Assembly: GCF_002778315.1 (NCBI RefSeq) | Contig: NZ_NESA01000006.1 | Coordinates: 124,001 to 188,000, forward strand | Reading direction: 5' to 3' | Source of the DNA: Limnohabitans sp. JirII-31 | GTDB lineage: Bacteria; Pseudomonadota; Gammaproteobacteria; Burkholderiales; Burkholderiaceae_C | DNA length: 64,000 nt | In this document: one piece after another, positions 44,677 to 53,826 of the stretch | Position numbering within the stretch: the first letter of the stretch is position 1 | Layout: each line of letters begins with the position of its first letter | Made by a program: the position numbers and the translations under genes | The notes under the pieces: generated by a model | Told to the model about the DNA's origin: nothing | The model's input: the letters and a program-made list of their open reading frames with translations, nothing else | The model's database searches: none

Positions 44677-45666
44677 TCACTCCGGCTGAAACCCTGCCGC
44701 CTTGATCAAGGGCAACCAACGGTCCAAGTCGCGCCGCAACACGGCCTTGGCGTCATCGCCAATCAGTGCCAAAGGTTTGCCGCCGGCTTTTTCAAAACGT
44801 TCCATCACATCGGGCGAGGTGATGACTTTGCGCAGCTCGGTGCGCAAGCGGTTGAGCTCGGCCGCAGGCGTACGCGCAGGCGCGAAGTAACCAAACCACG
44901 ACTCCAGCTCCAAGGGCGCCACACCGGTTTCACGGATGGTGGGCACCGAAGGGTGCATGGGCAAGCGGGTCGCACTCGACACGGCCAAGGCCTTGAGGCT
45001 GCCCGAATCCACATGCGTGCGTGCGGTGGAAGCCAAGTCAAAGAACACATCCACACGCCCACCGATCAAATCAGTGTAGGCAGGTTGTGCCCCACGGTAA
45101 GGCACATGGGTGAGCTGCACGCCGGCCAAATGCCACAAGGCAGCGGCCAAGATGTGCTGGCCTGAACCATTGCCCGCCGAGGCATAGCTCACTTTGTTGG
45201 GGTTGGCTTTGGCATAAGCCACCAATTCGGCCAAGTTGCCAAAAGGCAAGTCTTTGCGCGCCACCAAGGTGTAGCTGTAGGAGACGGCCAAGCCAATCGG
45301 CTCAAAGTCTTTCACCGGGTCGTAGCTCAGGTTTTTGTACAAGCCCGCATTGAGCACCAGGTTGGACACCGAACCCATCAACAAGGTGTAACCATCGGCC
45401 GGCGCTTTGGCGGCCAAATCGGTGCCCACCAAAGTGCCCGAACCCGTGCGGTTTTCCACCACCACGCCGGGTTTGAACACCTGGCCCAGTTTGTCCGCCA
45501 ACACGCGGGCCACAAAGTCGAAACCGCCGCCTGGGGGCTGCGGCACGATGACGCGGATCGCGCGGTTGGGGTAAGCGTCTTGGGCCAAGACGCGCAAAGG
45601 CAGCGCCCCCGCCAGCAGGCTGCCCAAGAGTTTCAGGTGGGTGCGGCGTGGGTGGGCCATGTTCAA
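44677..45666 (-). CDS. Bug/TctC receptor, SnoaL operon
   Basis: 329-aa periplasmic receptor. Twin-arginine-like start (PRRTHLKLLGSLLAGALPLRVLAQ) suggests Tat or Sec export, followed by DAYPNRAIRVIVPQPPGGGFDFVARVL with a PQPPGG loop. GSGTLVGTDLAAKAPADGYTLLMGSVSN follows. It overlaps the SnoaL gene by 4 nt (ATGA). Ligand unknown. Confidence 0.91.
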   Translation of the reverse strand: MNMAHPRRTHLKLLGSLLAGALPLRVLAQDAYPNRAIRVIVPQPPGGGFDFVARVLADKLGQVFKPGVVVENRTGSGTLVGTDLAAKAPADGYTLLMGSVSNLVLNAGLYKNLSYDPVKDFEPIGLAVSYSYTLVARKDLPFGNLAELVAYAKANPNKVSYASAGNGSGQHILAAALWHLAGVQLTHVPYRGAQPAYTDLIGGRVDVFFDLASTARTHVDSGSLKALAVSSATRLPMHPSVPTIRETGVAPLELESWFGYFAPARTPAAELNRLRTELRKVITSPDVMERFEKAGGKPLALIGDDAKAVLRRDLDRWLPLIKAAGFQPE

Positions 45667-46268
45667 CGCTCCAGCGGTTTACCAGCCAACCAGTTGGCAC
45701 CACGACGGTACAGGTCTTGCACGCCCTCGCCTTTGAGCATGGGCATGTCCATCTTCACGGTGTAACCAATGCGGGTTTGGATGTAGGCCAGGTGACGGTA
45801 GCCTTCGGGGAAGTTGGCCAAGGCGGCTTGGTCTAACTGCAAGGTGGCCGCTGAGTCCACCGGGTCCACGCGGTCTTTTTCATAAATGGGTTGACGGTGC
45901 ACCAAGCCCCACTGGCCGTTGCGCTCTTCAAAAAAGTCATAGAAGCGCCCGGTACACACCACGTCACACAACACGCCTTCGATCAGGCCGCGCTGCGAAA
46001 TGGTCATCTTGGTTTGCGCAATGGCGCGGGTGCCTTGCACATCAATGGAAGAACCGCCCAAGAAGTGCAGAATGCTCACGCCCTTGTTCCACCCCTCGAT
46101 GGTGACGCGGATGAACTCTTCAAACGGCCCTTGAAACCAGGTGGCCATCATCACGCCGTCGTCGTGCCACACCGTGCGAAAACGGTCCCACAAACCGGCG
46201 TCGCGCCACACGGCCCAGTTTTCCACCAGTTGGCGAATTCGAAGTTGTTGTTCCATCTCGTGTGTCAT
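45663..46268 (-). CDS. SnoaL/NTF2-like protein
   Basis: 201-aa protein from ATG 46268 (a TTG 15 nt earlier is possible). NTF2-like fold: QQLRIRQLVENWAVWRDAGLWDRFRTVWHDDGVMMATWF near the start, VCTGRFYDFFEERNGQWGLVHRQPIYEKDR in the middle. It resembles the beta subunits of ring-hydroxylating dioxygenases and SnoaL-type cyclases. No alpha subunit is nearby. It leads an operon of three and has a perfect palindrome just upstream. Confidence 0.78.
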   Translation of the reverse strand: MTHEMEQQLRIRQLVENWAVWRDAGLWDRFRTVWHDDGVMMATWFQGPFEEFIRVTIEGWNKGVSILHFLGGSSIDVQGTRAIAQTKMTISQRGLIEGVLCDVVCTGRFYDFFEERNGQWGLVHRQPIYEKDRVDPVDSAATLQLDQAALANFPEGYRHLAYIQTRIGYTVKMDMPMLKGEGVQDLYRRGANWLAGKPLER

Positions 46269-46275
46269 AGCCAGT

Positions 46276-46292
46276 CCATTCAAGTTGAATGG
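46276..46292. promoter_or_regulatory. Perfect 17-bp palindrome upstream of the SnoaL operon
   Basis: CCATTCAA-G-TTGAATGG, both arms 8 bp with a central G, in the divergent region between the SnoaL operon and the tctC/monooxygenase operon. Position is 8-24 nt before the SnoaL ATG. It resembles MarR-type sites (TTCAA-N-TTGAA). No MarR gene is near. Confidence 0.6.
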
Positions 46293-46439
46293 CGCAGACT
46301 CTAGAAGCAGACCTGCCCAGCGTCAACGCTTGGGCTGAAAATTAGTTTTGCGCTGGCTGCAAAAGAAACATCGTCCAATCGGTCACAGCGTCAGTTTTGT
46401 ATCCTTGTTTCAACTTTGGTTTTTCGGAGACAACCCCCC

Positions 46440-47441
46440 ATGACACCCATGCACCTCATCTTGCATCGCCCTGTGTCCGCTGGTCGCCGCATGTTGCTGG
46501 CTTTGGCAGGCAGTGTGTGTCTGAGCTTGAGCGCCCAGGCCGACACATTTCCCAGCAAAGCCATCACCATCGTTGTGCCCTTCCCGGCTGGTGGGCCTAC
46601 CGACGCCAACGCCCGTCTGATTGGCAAAGAACTGTCTCAGGTACTGGGACAACCCGTGGTGATCGACAACCGCGCCGGTGCGGGCGGCACGGTGGGCTCC
46701 ACCTGGGTGGCGCGCGCGCCAGCGGATGGCTACACCTTGTTGTGGGGTGGGACCAGCAGCTTGGTGGTGGCCCCAGCGCTCTACCCCAACCTGAACTATG
46801 ACCCTATCAAATCGTTCCAACCGATTGGCATGGTCGTGCGCGGGCCCATGATGCTGGCTGGGCGCGCCGGCTTGCCCGCCAAAACCCTGCCCGATCTGCT
46901 GGCCTACGCCAAGGCCAACCGCTTGACCTATGCCACCGCAGGCACGGGCTCAATTGGCCATTTGGCCGGTGAACTGTTTCAAGAAATAACGGGCGTGCCC
47001 CTGGTGCATGTGCCCTACCGTGGCGGCGCCCCGGCCTTGAACGATTTGCTGGGTGGTCAAGTTGATTTGATTTTCGAAACCGCGCAATTCATGACGCCTC
47101 AGATCAAGGCAGGCAAGGTCAACACCTACGCCGTGGCCGGCACCAAGCGCTACCCCGGTTTGCCCGACATTCCCACCATGAGCGAGCTGATGGGCAAAGC
47201 CTCATGGGAAGCCTATTCATGGTTCGGTTTGGTCGCGCCGGCCAACACGCCGCCAGCCGTGACCGCTGTGCTGGAAAAGGCCTTGCTCAAGGTGGTGACC
47301 GAGCCCAACACACGCGCACAAATCGTGGCGGGGGGCTTGGAGCCCGTCAATTCGAGTGCCGAGTTTTTAGCGCAAGCGATTGAGCAAGACCTCACCAAGT
47401 GGCGCACCATCGTCACCCGTCGCAACATCAAACCCGAGTGA
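46440..47441 (+). CDS. Bug/TctC receptor, monooxygenase operon
   Basis: 333-aa receptor from ATG 46440. Signal peptide RRMLLALAGSVCLSLSAQA, then DTFPSKAITIVVPFPAGGPTDANARL with the FPAGG loop, VIDNRAGAGGTVGS and ADGYTLLWGGTSS. The monooxygenase gene begins 7 nt after its stop. The two therefore share a transcript and probably a substrate. Confidence 0.91.
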   Translation: MTPMHLILHRPVSAGRRMLLALAGSVCLSLSAQADTFPSKAITIVVPFPAGGPTDANARLIGKELSQVLGQPVVIDNRAGAGGTVGSTWVARAPADGYTLLWGGTSSLVVAPALYPNLNYDPIKSFQPIGMVVRGPMMLAGRAGLPAKTLPDLLAYAKANRLTYATAGTGSIGHLAGELFQEITGVPLVHVPYRGGAPALNDLLGGQVDLIFETAQFMTPQIKAGKVNTYAVAGTKRYPGLPDIPTMSELMGKASWEAYSWFGLVAPANTPPAVTAVLEKALLKVVTEPNTRAQIVAGGLEPVNSSAEFLAQAIEQDLTKWRTIVTRRNIKPE

Positions 47442-47448
47442 GTTCAGC

Positions 47449-48645
47449 ATGCGTATCCTGATTGCAGGCGCCGGCATTGGCGGCTTGATGACCGCTTTGG
47501 CCCTGGCCCAAAAAGGCTTTGACGTGGCGGTGTTTGAGCAGGCCGCCCAACTGGGCGAAGTTGGCGCCGGGGTACAGATGAGCGCCAATGGCTCGCGCTT
47601 GTTCTACGAACTCGGCATTGGCGACGAACTCAGTGCCGTGGCCTGCCACCCCACCGGCAAAGAAATACGCCTGTGGAGCACGGGCCAAACCTGGCAGCTG
47701 TTTGACCTGGGTGCCGAGTCGATCGTGCGCTACGGCTACCCCTACCTGATGCTGCACCGCGCCGACATGCACCGTGTGTTGGTCGATGCCCTGAACACCC
47801 TGCGTCCAGGCTGCGTGCACCTCAACCACAAAGTCAAAAACATCCAGCAAGAGGGCCACACCGTCACCCTGCACTTTGAGCACGGCGCGTCTGCCGTGGG
47901 CGATGTGTTGATCGGTGCCGACGGTGTGCACTCGGTGGTGCGACGCTGCTTGTTTGGCGCCGACCAGCCGGTGTTCACCGGCTGCATGGCCTGGCGTGGT
48001 TTGATTCCTGCCGAGCAGTTGTCGGCCCACCTGCAACGCCCCGTGGGCATCAACTGGGTAGGCCCTGGTCGCCACGTGGTGCACTACCCGGTACGTCGCG
48101 GCGAGTTGGTCAATTTCGTCGGCATTGTCGAGCGCGACGACTGGCAAGAAGAGTCGTGGAACCAACGCGGCACCCAAGCTGAATGCGCGCAAGACTTTGC
48201 GGGCTGGCACAGCGATGTGCAAGAAATGATTGCGCACATTGAAACCCCCTACAAATGGGCCTTGATGGGGCGCCCGCCTCTGCCCACGTGGCAGCAAGGG
48301 CGCATCAGCCTGCTGGGCGACGCGTGCCACCCCACCCTGCCCTTCTTGGCCCAAGGTGCCATGATGGCCTTGGAAGACGCCATCGTGTTGGCGCGCTGCC
48401 TGGAACGCTACGCAGACCAACCCGAGACCGCTCTGGCGCGCTATGAGGCCGTGCGATTGGAACGCACCTCCAACATCGTGGTGGGTTCGACAGAGAATGC
48501 CAAACGCTTTCACAATCCACTGCTGCGCGATGCAGTCGGTGCTCAGACCTATGTGAGCACCGAATGGACCACCGAGAAGATCAACGCGCGCTACACCTGG
48601 CTGTTTGAATACAACGCAGCCACAGTAGCGATTGACCCGATGTGA
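47449..48645 (+). CDS. FAD-dependent aromatic hydroxylase (salicylate/3-hydroxybenzoate hydroxylase-like)
   Basis: Group A flavoprotein monooxygenase (398 aa). The FAD motifs are GAGIGGL (residues 6-12), the DG motif GADGVHSVVRR near 160-170, and the GD motif LLGDACHPTLPFLAQGA near 285-301. Family members hydroxylate salicylate, 3-hydroxybenzoate, 6-hydroxynicotinate and dihydroxybenzoates. Hydroxyquinol production from a dihydroxybenzoate would feed the dioxygenase at 42362-43195, but that link is inference from proximity. Upstream in-frame residues before ATG 47449 overlap tctC and are dropped. Confidence 0.88.
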   Translation: MRILIAGAGIGGLMTALALAQKGFDVAVFEQAAQLGEVGAGVQMSANGSRLFYELGIGDELSAVACHPTGKEIRLWSTGQTWQLFDLGAESIVRYGYPYLMLHRADMHRVLVDALNTLRPGCVHLNHKVKNIQQEGHTVTLHFEHGASAVGDVLIGADGVHSVVRRCLFGADQPVFTGCMAWRGLIPAEQLSAHLQRPVGINWVGPGRHVVHYPVRRGELVNFVGIVERDDWQEESWNQRGTQAECAQDFAGWHSDVQEMIAHIETPYKWALMGRPPLPTWQQGRISLLGDACHPTLPFLAQGAMMALEDAIVLARCLERYADQPETALARYEAVRLERTSNIVVGSTENAKRFHNPLLRDAVGAQTYVSTEWTTEKINARYTWLFEYNAATVAIDPM

Positions 48646-48680
48646 GTTTTTTTTAACGACGACAACAGCAGGAGACAACT

Positions 48681-49283
48681 ATGCAGACATTCACTTGGAA
48701 ACGCATTGCCATCGCCACGGCGGCACTGAGCTTGGCCGCTTGCGCCAACCTCAGAATGCACGACAAGAGCTGGACCACTTTGTTTGACAAAGACAGCAAC
48801 CTCAACGGCTACACCCTGGTGGGCGACGCCAACTGGCGCATCCAAGACGGGCTGCTGCAAGCTGACCTGATTCAAAAGGTGGGCCCGAGCTACTTGGTGA
48901 CAAAAGAAAGCTTTGCCGACCAAGAAATTTATGCCGAGTTTTGGGTCGATTCACAGACCAACAGCGGCATCTTCATCCGCTGCCAGGACCCGAAAAAAAT
49001 TGGTGCTGACAACTGCTATGAAATCAACATCTGGGACACCCGGCCTGACCCGTCTTATGGCACTGGCGCGATTGTGGATGTGGCCAAGGTCTCGCCCATG
49101 CCCAAAGCCGGCGGTCAGTGGAACACGCTGGAGATCACCGCCAAGGGCAACCGCCTGACCGTCAAACTCAATGGTGTGGTCACAGCCGACGCCACCGACA
49201 GCAAGCTCGCCAAAGGCAACCTGGCCTTGCAATACGGCAGTGGCATTGTGAAATTCCGCAAAGTGCTGACACGCCCGATCTGA
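48681..49283 (+). CDS. DUF1080-family lipoprotein
   Basis: 200 aa with a lipobox (LSLAACAN, cleavage before Cys about 21). The DUF1080 fold (3-keto-disaccharide hydrolase-like, LamG-type) is indicated by WTTLFDKDSNLNGYTLVG, WRIQDGLLQAD, and TNSGIFIRCQDPKKIGADNCYEINIWD. CAGGAGA precedes the ATG. It lies 35 nt after the monooxygenase, possibly on the same transcript. Function in a catabolic context is unknown. Confidence 0.8.
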   Translation: MQTFTWKRIAIATAALSLAACANLRMHDKSWTTLFDKDSNLNGYTLVGDANWRIQDGLLQADLIQKVGPSYLVTKESFADQEIYAEFWVDSQTNSGIFIRCQDPKKIGADNCYEINIWDTRPDPSYGTGAIVDVAKVSPMPKAGGQWNTLEITAKGNRLTVKLNGVVTADATDSKLAKGNLALQYGSGIVKFRKVLTRPI

Positions 49284-49310
49284 GCCCGTGCACACCACGG
49301 CCTGTTGAAT

Positions 49311-50426
49311 TCAAAGACTCAACGCGTAGCTGGTGCTTCGTCCTGCGGACTCCGTGCGACGAAGCATGCCACGTTGAAGCAAGTCATTGATGTCTCGCAG
49401 CGCGGTGTCTGAAGAGCATTTGCCAATCGCCGCCCATTTCTGGTTGGTGAGCTTGCCATCAAATCCGTCGAGCATGCGATTGAGCACTTTGATCTGTCTT
49501 GAATTGAGCGATGTGCCTGACCACTGGCGCCAGAAATTGGCTTTCACCAAGACACGCGACAAGACCAGATCGGCTTCTTGCAGTGCACGCAGCAAGCACG
49601 CCAAGAACCAAGACAGCCACTCGGTTGCATCCAGATTGCCCTTCTGCGTTTTTTCGAGCAAGGCGTAGTAGTCCTTGCGCTCTTTTTGAATTTGCGCTGA
49701 CAGACTGTAAAAGCGTTGTGTGCTTTGGTCGGCACGCGCCAACGCCATGTCGCCAATGGCTCGCGCAATGCGGCCGTTGCCATCGTCAAACGGGTGGAGG
49801 GTCACAAACCACAAGTGGGCAAGACCTGCTTTGACCAAAGGGTCCATCTCTTGCACCGCCTCAAACCACCTCAAGAAATCAGCCACTTCAGCGGGCAACA
49901 CCTGTGCGGGTGGCGCTTCGTAATGCACGCGGCGTCGATGCATGGGTCCAGAGACCACTTGCATCGGGCCATCCGCATCATCACGCCAAGCCGCCACACG
50001 AATGGGCGTCATGCCACTTCGCCCCGTTGGAAACAAGGCTGCATGCCAAGCCATCAATCTCTTGGTGGTGAGAGGGGTGGCGTGCAAACTGGTGGCATCC
50101 AAGATCATCTCCACCACACCGTCCACGTGACGATCCGCAGGCTTGAGCACTGCAACATCGATACCCAGTCTTCGGGCAATGGATGAGCGAACGGTGTCGG
50201 CGTCCAGATGCTCGCCTTCAATCTCGCTTGTTTTGAGGACGTCCTCGGTCAGGGCTTCGGCATGGGCTTGTGCTTGTGAGCCCATCCCTTGGTCGCGCAT
50301 ACGCCCCATCAAGTGCCCAAGGGTTTGGTGCACTTTGGCCAGCAAAGGCATCAGCGTCTCGGCTTGGTAGTGCCAATGGGGCCAATTTTTGGATTGCCAA
50401 ACGTACAGGTAATCACCGCTTTTCAT
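49311..50426 (-). CDS. Fic-family AMP transferase with internal inhibitory motif
   Basis: 371 aa from ATG 50426. The Fic core motif HPFDDGNGRIAR is intact (His as base). An N-terminal inhibitory helix of the (S/T)xxxE(G/N) type is seen as TSEIEGE near residue 70, so the protein can hold itself in check. A C-terminal winged-helix-like domain follows (LNSRQIKVLNRMLDGFDGKL, then TALRDINDLLQRGML). The DUF4172 start (DYLYVWQSKNWPHWHYQ) is typical. It is isolated between a catabolic and an ABC gene set. It adenylylates an unknown target. Confidence 0.9.
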   Translation of the reverse strand: MKSGDYLYVWQSKNWPHWHYQAETLMPLLAKVHQTLGHLMGRMRDQGMGSQAQAHAEALTEDVLKTSEIEGEHLDADTVRSSIARRLGIDVAVLKPADRHVDGVVEMILDATSLHATPLTTKRLMAWHAALFPTGRSGMTPIRVAAWRDDADGPMQVVSGPMHRRRVHYEAPPAQVLPAEVADFLRWFEAVQEMDPLVKAGLAHLWFVTLHPFDDGNGRIARAIGDMALARADQSTQRFYSLSAQIQKERKDYYALLEKTQKGNLDATEWLSWFLACLLRALQEADLVLSRVLVKANFWRQWSGTSLNSRQIKVLNRMLDGFDGKLTNQKWAAIGKCSSDTALRDINDLLQRGMLRRTESAGRSTSYALSL

Positions 50427-50472
50427 GCGGCGATTAGACGCCCGATTCACCGCAAGGTCAACACCGCCAGAT

Positions 50473-51198
50473 TCACACCGCGCAATATTGGTTTTGAATC
50501 GCTTCGTCCGCGAGCAGGTCTTGCGCGCTGCCCTCATGCACGATCAGGCCTTGGTCCAAGATGTAGGCGCGGTCGGACACCGACAGCGCACGCGCCACGT
50601 TTTGCTCCACCAACAAAATGGTGATGCCTTGCGCCTTCATGCGCGCAAACAGCTCAAACATCTCGTCCACCAGCACCGGCATGATGCCTTCGGAGGGCTC
50701 GTCCAACAAAATCATCCGCGGCTCGGCCATCATGGCGCGGGCAATGGCCAACATCTGCTGCTCGCCACCCGACATCGACGTGGCCTCTTGCGACAAACGT
50801 TCTTTCAAGCGAGGGAAGGTTTCTGCAATCACCTCGATGCGGGCATCGATGTCCACCTTGCGGCGGCTTGCCAACAAGCCCAGTTGCAAGTTCTCACGCA
50901 CGGTGAGTGACGGCACGATACGACGGTCTTCGGGCACATAGGCAAAGCCTGCGTGAAAACGTGCATGGGCAGCTTGGGTCAGCAAGTCTTGGCCTGCAAA
51001 CACCGCACTACCCGAGCATTTCGTGACCAAGCCCATGAGCGTGCGCAAGGTGGTGGTTTTGCCGGCCCCGTTGCGCCCCATCAGTGTAACGATCTCGCCC
51101 GCATGGACTTGGAAGGACACGTCTTGCACCACATGGCTGCGGTCGTACCACGCGTTCAAACCGCGAACGTCCAACAAAGGTGTGTGTGTTGTCATCAT
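50473..51198 (-). CDS. livF: Branched-chain-type ABC ATPase LivF
   Basis: 241-aa ATPase. Walker A GRNGAGKTTT, signature MSGGEQQM and Walker B MILLDEPSEG are all visible, as are GLNAWYDRSHVVQDVSF at the start. It overlaps the end of livG by 1 nt. Residues upstream of ATG 51198 lie in another gene. It is the last gene of the TetR-VOC-monooxygenase-Liv operon. Confidence 0.95.
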   Translation of the reverse strand: MMTTHTPLLDVRGLNAWYDRSHVVQDVSFQVHAGEIVTLMGRNGAGKTTTLRTLMGLVTKCSGSAVFAGQDLLTQAAHARFHAGFAYVPEDRRIVPSLTVRENLQLGLLASRRKVDIDARIEVIAETFPRLKERLSQEATSMSGGEQQMLAIARAMMAEPRMILLDEPSEGIMPVLVDEMFELFARMKAQGITILLVEQNVARALSVSDRAYILDQGLIVHEGSAQDLLADEAIQNQYCAV

Positions 51199-51944
51199 CA
51201 ACCCTGACCTAAATAAACACGACGCACTTCGTCGTTGTTGCGAATGTCGTCTGGTGTGCCCTGGGCCAAAAATTCGCCGTGGTGCAGCACGATCAAACGC
51301 TCGCAAATCCCCATCACCAATTTCATCTTGTGCTCCACCAAGATGACGGTGCGTTCCTCGGCCAGTTGAACTATCAAGTCCATCATGGCGGAGGTCTCTT
51401 GTGGCGACATGCCAGCCGTGGGCTCGTCCATCAGCAGCAGCTTGGGCGAGGCGGCCAGGGCCATGGCAATTTCCAGTGAGCGCTGTTGACCGTGGGCCAA
51501 GTCGGCCACGGTTTTGTCACGCAGCTGAATCAAGCCCACGCGTTCGAGCAAGGCATCGGCTTCGTCAATCGCTTCGCGCAACTGGTGGCGCGGCGTGAGG
51601 ATGTCAAACCGGCTGTAGCGCATTTGCGCAGCCACCCGCACGTTCTCGTGCACGCTGAGTTGCTTGAACACGTTGGTGATTTGAAAGCTCTTGGCAATGC
51701 CGCGTCGGGCGTATTCGTGCGGGGCCAGGCCGGTGATGTTGTGACCCTCAAAGAAGATCTCACCCGTGGTCGGCGTCAGGGCGCCACTGAGCACATTGAA
51801 GAAGGTGCTCTTGCCAGCACCGTTGGGGCCAATGATGGCCGTCAACTGGTTGGGGGCAAAAGACACCGACACATCCGACAAGGCCTTGAAGTGACCAAAG
51901 TGGCGACTGACGTTGCGCACGTCCAAAAATGCAGGGGCCGTCAT
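51198..51944 (-). CDS. livG: Branched-chain-type ABC ATPase LivG
   Basis: 248-aa ATPase. Walker A GPNGAGKST, LivG-specific NVFKQLSVHENV, signature LAHGQQRSLEIAMA and Walker B LLLMDEPTAGMS, EH in ILVEHKM. The start is ATG 51944, overlapping the livM stop by 4 nt (ATGA); the upstream in-frame extension belongs to livM. Confidence 0.95.
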   Translation of the reverse strand: MTAPAFLDVRNVSRHFGHFKALSDVSVSFAPNQLTAIIGPNGAGKSTFFNVLSGALTPTTGEIFFEGHNITGLAPHEYARRGIAKSFQITNVFKQLSVHENVRVAAQMRYSRFDILTPRHQLREAIDEADALLERVGLIQLRDKTVADLAHGQQRSLEIAMALAASPKLLLMDEPTAGMSPQETSAMMDLIVQLAEERTVILVEHKMKLVMGICERLIVLHHGEFLAQGTPDDIRNNDEVRRVYLGQG

Positions 51945-52924
51945 GCGTGCGCTCCCTTCAAAACACCGCGCTTGACCAGGGTGTGCATCCAAGTGCCCCA
52001 AATGCCGCGCGGGAAAAACAACACCAAGGCCATGAACAAGAGGCCCACCACCGCCATCCAATAGCGTGTCAGCGTGGTCACCACATCCTCCAAATACAAG
52101 AACACACCGGCACCGACAAACGGACCAAAGAAGGTGCCCATGCCGCCCAGCAAACACATCATCACCGCTTGCCCCGACTGCAAATAGTGCAGCGAATCCA
52201 CCGGCACCACCGACAGGTGCAAGGCACGCAAGGAACCCGCCAAACCACAAATGCCGGCCGAGATGACAAACACCAGCAACTTGGCGCGGTCCACGTCGTA
52301 GCCGCAAGCAGCGGTGCGTTTTTCGTTTTCACGAATCGCTTCAATCACCGACCCAAAGGGCGATGCCAGCACCCGCGACACCAGCCACAAAGCCAGCGCC
52401 ACAAAAAACAGCAAGATGTAGTACTTGGACATGGGGTTCAAAAAGTCCAGATGCACCGGCCCAATGTCGATGGCTTCGGGCTTGATGCCACGAAAGCCGT
52501 TTTCACCACCCGTCCACTTCTCGGCCTTGTAAAACGTGTAGTACACGATTTGGCCCAAGGCCAAGGTCACCATCGAGAAGTAAATGCCGCGCGTGCGGAT
52601 GGCGATGTAGCCCATCACCAAGCCCACCAACAAGGCTGCCAACACCCCCACCACGATGGCTGGCAACCAGTGCAGGTTGAAGAACACCATCGAAATACCG
52701 GTGAGGTAGCCCCCAACCCCTAAAAAAGCCGCATGACCGAAAGACAACATGCCGGTGTAACCAAACACCAGGTTAAAGCCCACCGCATACAAACCAAAGA
52801 TCAAGATGTTCACTGCCAAGGCCTCGTAGGGCATGAGCAGCGGAAACACCAGCAAAAAGGCCAACACAGCGCCGACCCGATGACGCGCCACAAAGTTGAC
52901 GCCGTCTTTGAACACATCACTCAT
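51941..52924 (-). CDS. livM: Branched-chain-type ABC permease LivM
   Basis: 327-aa inner membrane permease with about ten hydrophobic segments. The conserved GYTGMLSFGHAAFLGVGGYL near residue 54-73 and RVLASPFGSVIEAIRENEKRTAACGYDVDRAKL near 185-216 (ATPase contact loop) are clear. It overlaps livH and livG by 4 nt each. Conserved GMGTFFGPFVGA near 265 also fits. Confidence 0.95.
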   Translation of the reverse strand: MSDVFKDGVNFVARHRVGAVLAFLLVFPLLMPYEALAVNILIFGLYAVGFNLVFGYTGMLSFGHAAFLGVGGYLTGISMVFFNLHWLPAIVVGVLAALLVGLVMGYIAIRTRGIYFSMVTLALGQIVYYTFYKAEKWTGGENGFRGIKPEAIDIGPVHLDFLNPMSKYYILLFFVALALWLVSRVLASPFGSVIEAIRENEKRTAACGYDVDRAKLLVFVISAGICGLAGSLRALHLSVVPVDSLHYLQSGQAVMMCLLGGMGTFFGPFVGAGVFLYLEDVVTTLTRYWMAVVGLLFMALVLFFPRGIWGTWMHTLVKRGVLKGAHA

Positions 52925-53805
52925 CCCAACGCTCCTGCTTTGCCAAAGAAGCCCTGTGGGCGAATCAACAGCACCAAGGCCATCAACACAAAGATCGACA
53001 ACTCAGCAAACTCCGGCGCAAACAGCGAGGTCAGGCTAAACACCACCCCCACCAGCAGCCCGGCGACTACGGCACCCGGCAGTGAGCCCATGCCCCCCAC
53101 CACCGTGACCACAAACGATTCGGCCAGCACCGGAATCCCCATCTCAGGGTTGACCGCGCGTGTGGGTGCGGCCAGCACACCCGACAAACCGGCAATCGCC
53201 GTGCCCAGGCCGAACACCAAGAACCACACCTTGGCAATGTCCACACCCAGCACACGCACGATCTCTGAGTCGCGTGAACCAGCGCGGATGATCAAGCCAT
53301 AGCGCGTCTTCTCCAGGAACAACCACAGCCCCACACTCACCACCGCCGTGGCACCGATCAAAAACAAACGGTAGAGCGGGAAGTGGCCAAAGCCCAAGTT
53401 GACCGCGCCACGCAAAGCCGACGGGGTAGACGAAGGCAAACCTTCAATGCCAAACAGCACGCGCGCCACATCGATCAACACATACGACAGACCAAAGGTC
53501 AGCAGCAAGGGGTAATCGATGCCACGCCCGTACAAGGGCCGCACCAAGAAGCGCTCGGCCAGCAAGCCAATGGCGCCCACCACGAGGGGCGCAATCATCA
53601 GCCCGAGCACAAAGCTGCCGGTGAGGCTCAAGAAGTAAACGCCTAAAAAAGCGCCCATCATGAAGAACGCCCCGTGGGCAAAATTCACCACGGTCAACAT
53701 GCCAAAGATCAGGGACAGGCCGATGGCCAAGAGCGCATACACAGCGCCCAAGGCCACGCCCGTCACCAACTGCAGCATGAATAAATTAAGGGTGATGTCT
53801 GTCAC
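52921..53805 (-). CDS. livH: Branched-chain-type ABC permease LivH
   Basis: 294-aa inner membrane permease. Typical features are GVALGAVYALLAIGLSLIFGMLTVVNFAHGAFFM near residues 15-48 and TRYGLIIRAGSRDSEIVRVLGVDIAKV near 166-192 (coupling loop). It lies 21 nt after livK. Confidence 0.95.
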   Translation of the reverse strand: MTDITLNLFMLQLVTGVALGAVYALLAIGLSLIFGMLTVVNFAHGAFFMMGAFLGVYFLSLTGSFVLGLMIAPLVVGAIGLLAERFLVRPLYGRGIDYPLLLTFGLSYVLIDVARVLFGIEGLPSSTPSALRGAVNLGFGHFPLYRLFLIGATAVVSVGLWLFLEKTRYGLIIRAGSRDSEIVRVLGVDIAKVWFLVFGLGTAIAGLSGVLAAPTRAVNPEMGIPVLAESFVVTVVGGMGSLPGAVVAGLLVGVVFSLTSLFAPEFAELSIFVLMALVLLIRPQGFFGKAGALG

Positions 53806-53826
53806 GGGACTGGTCTCCTGGATGCC

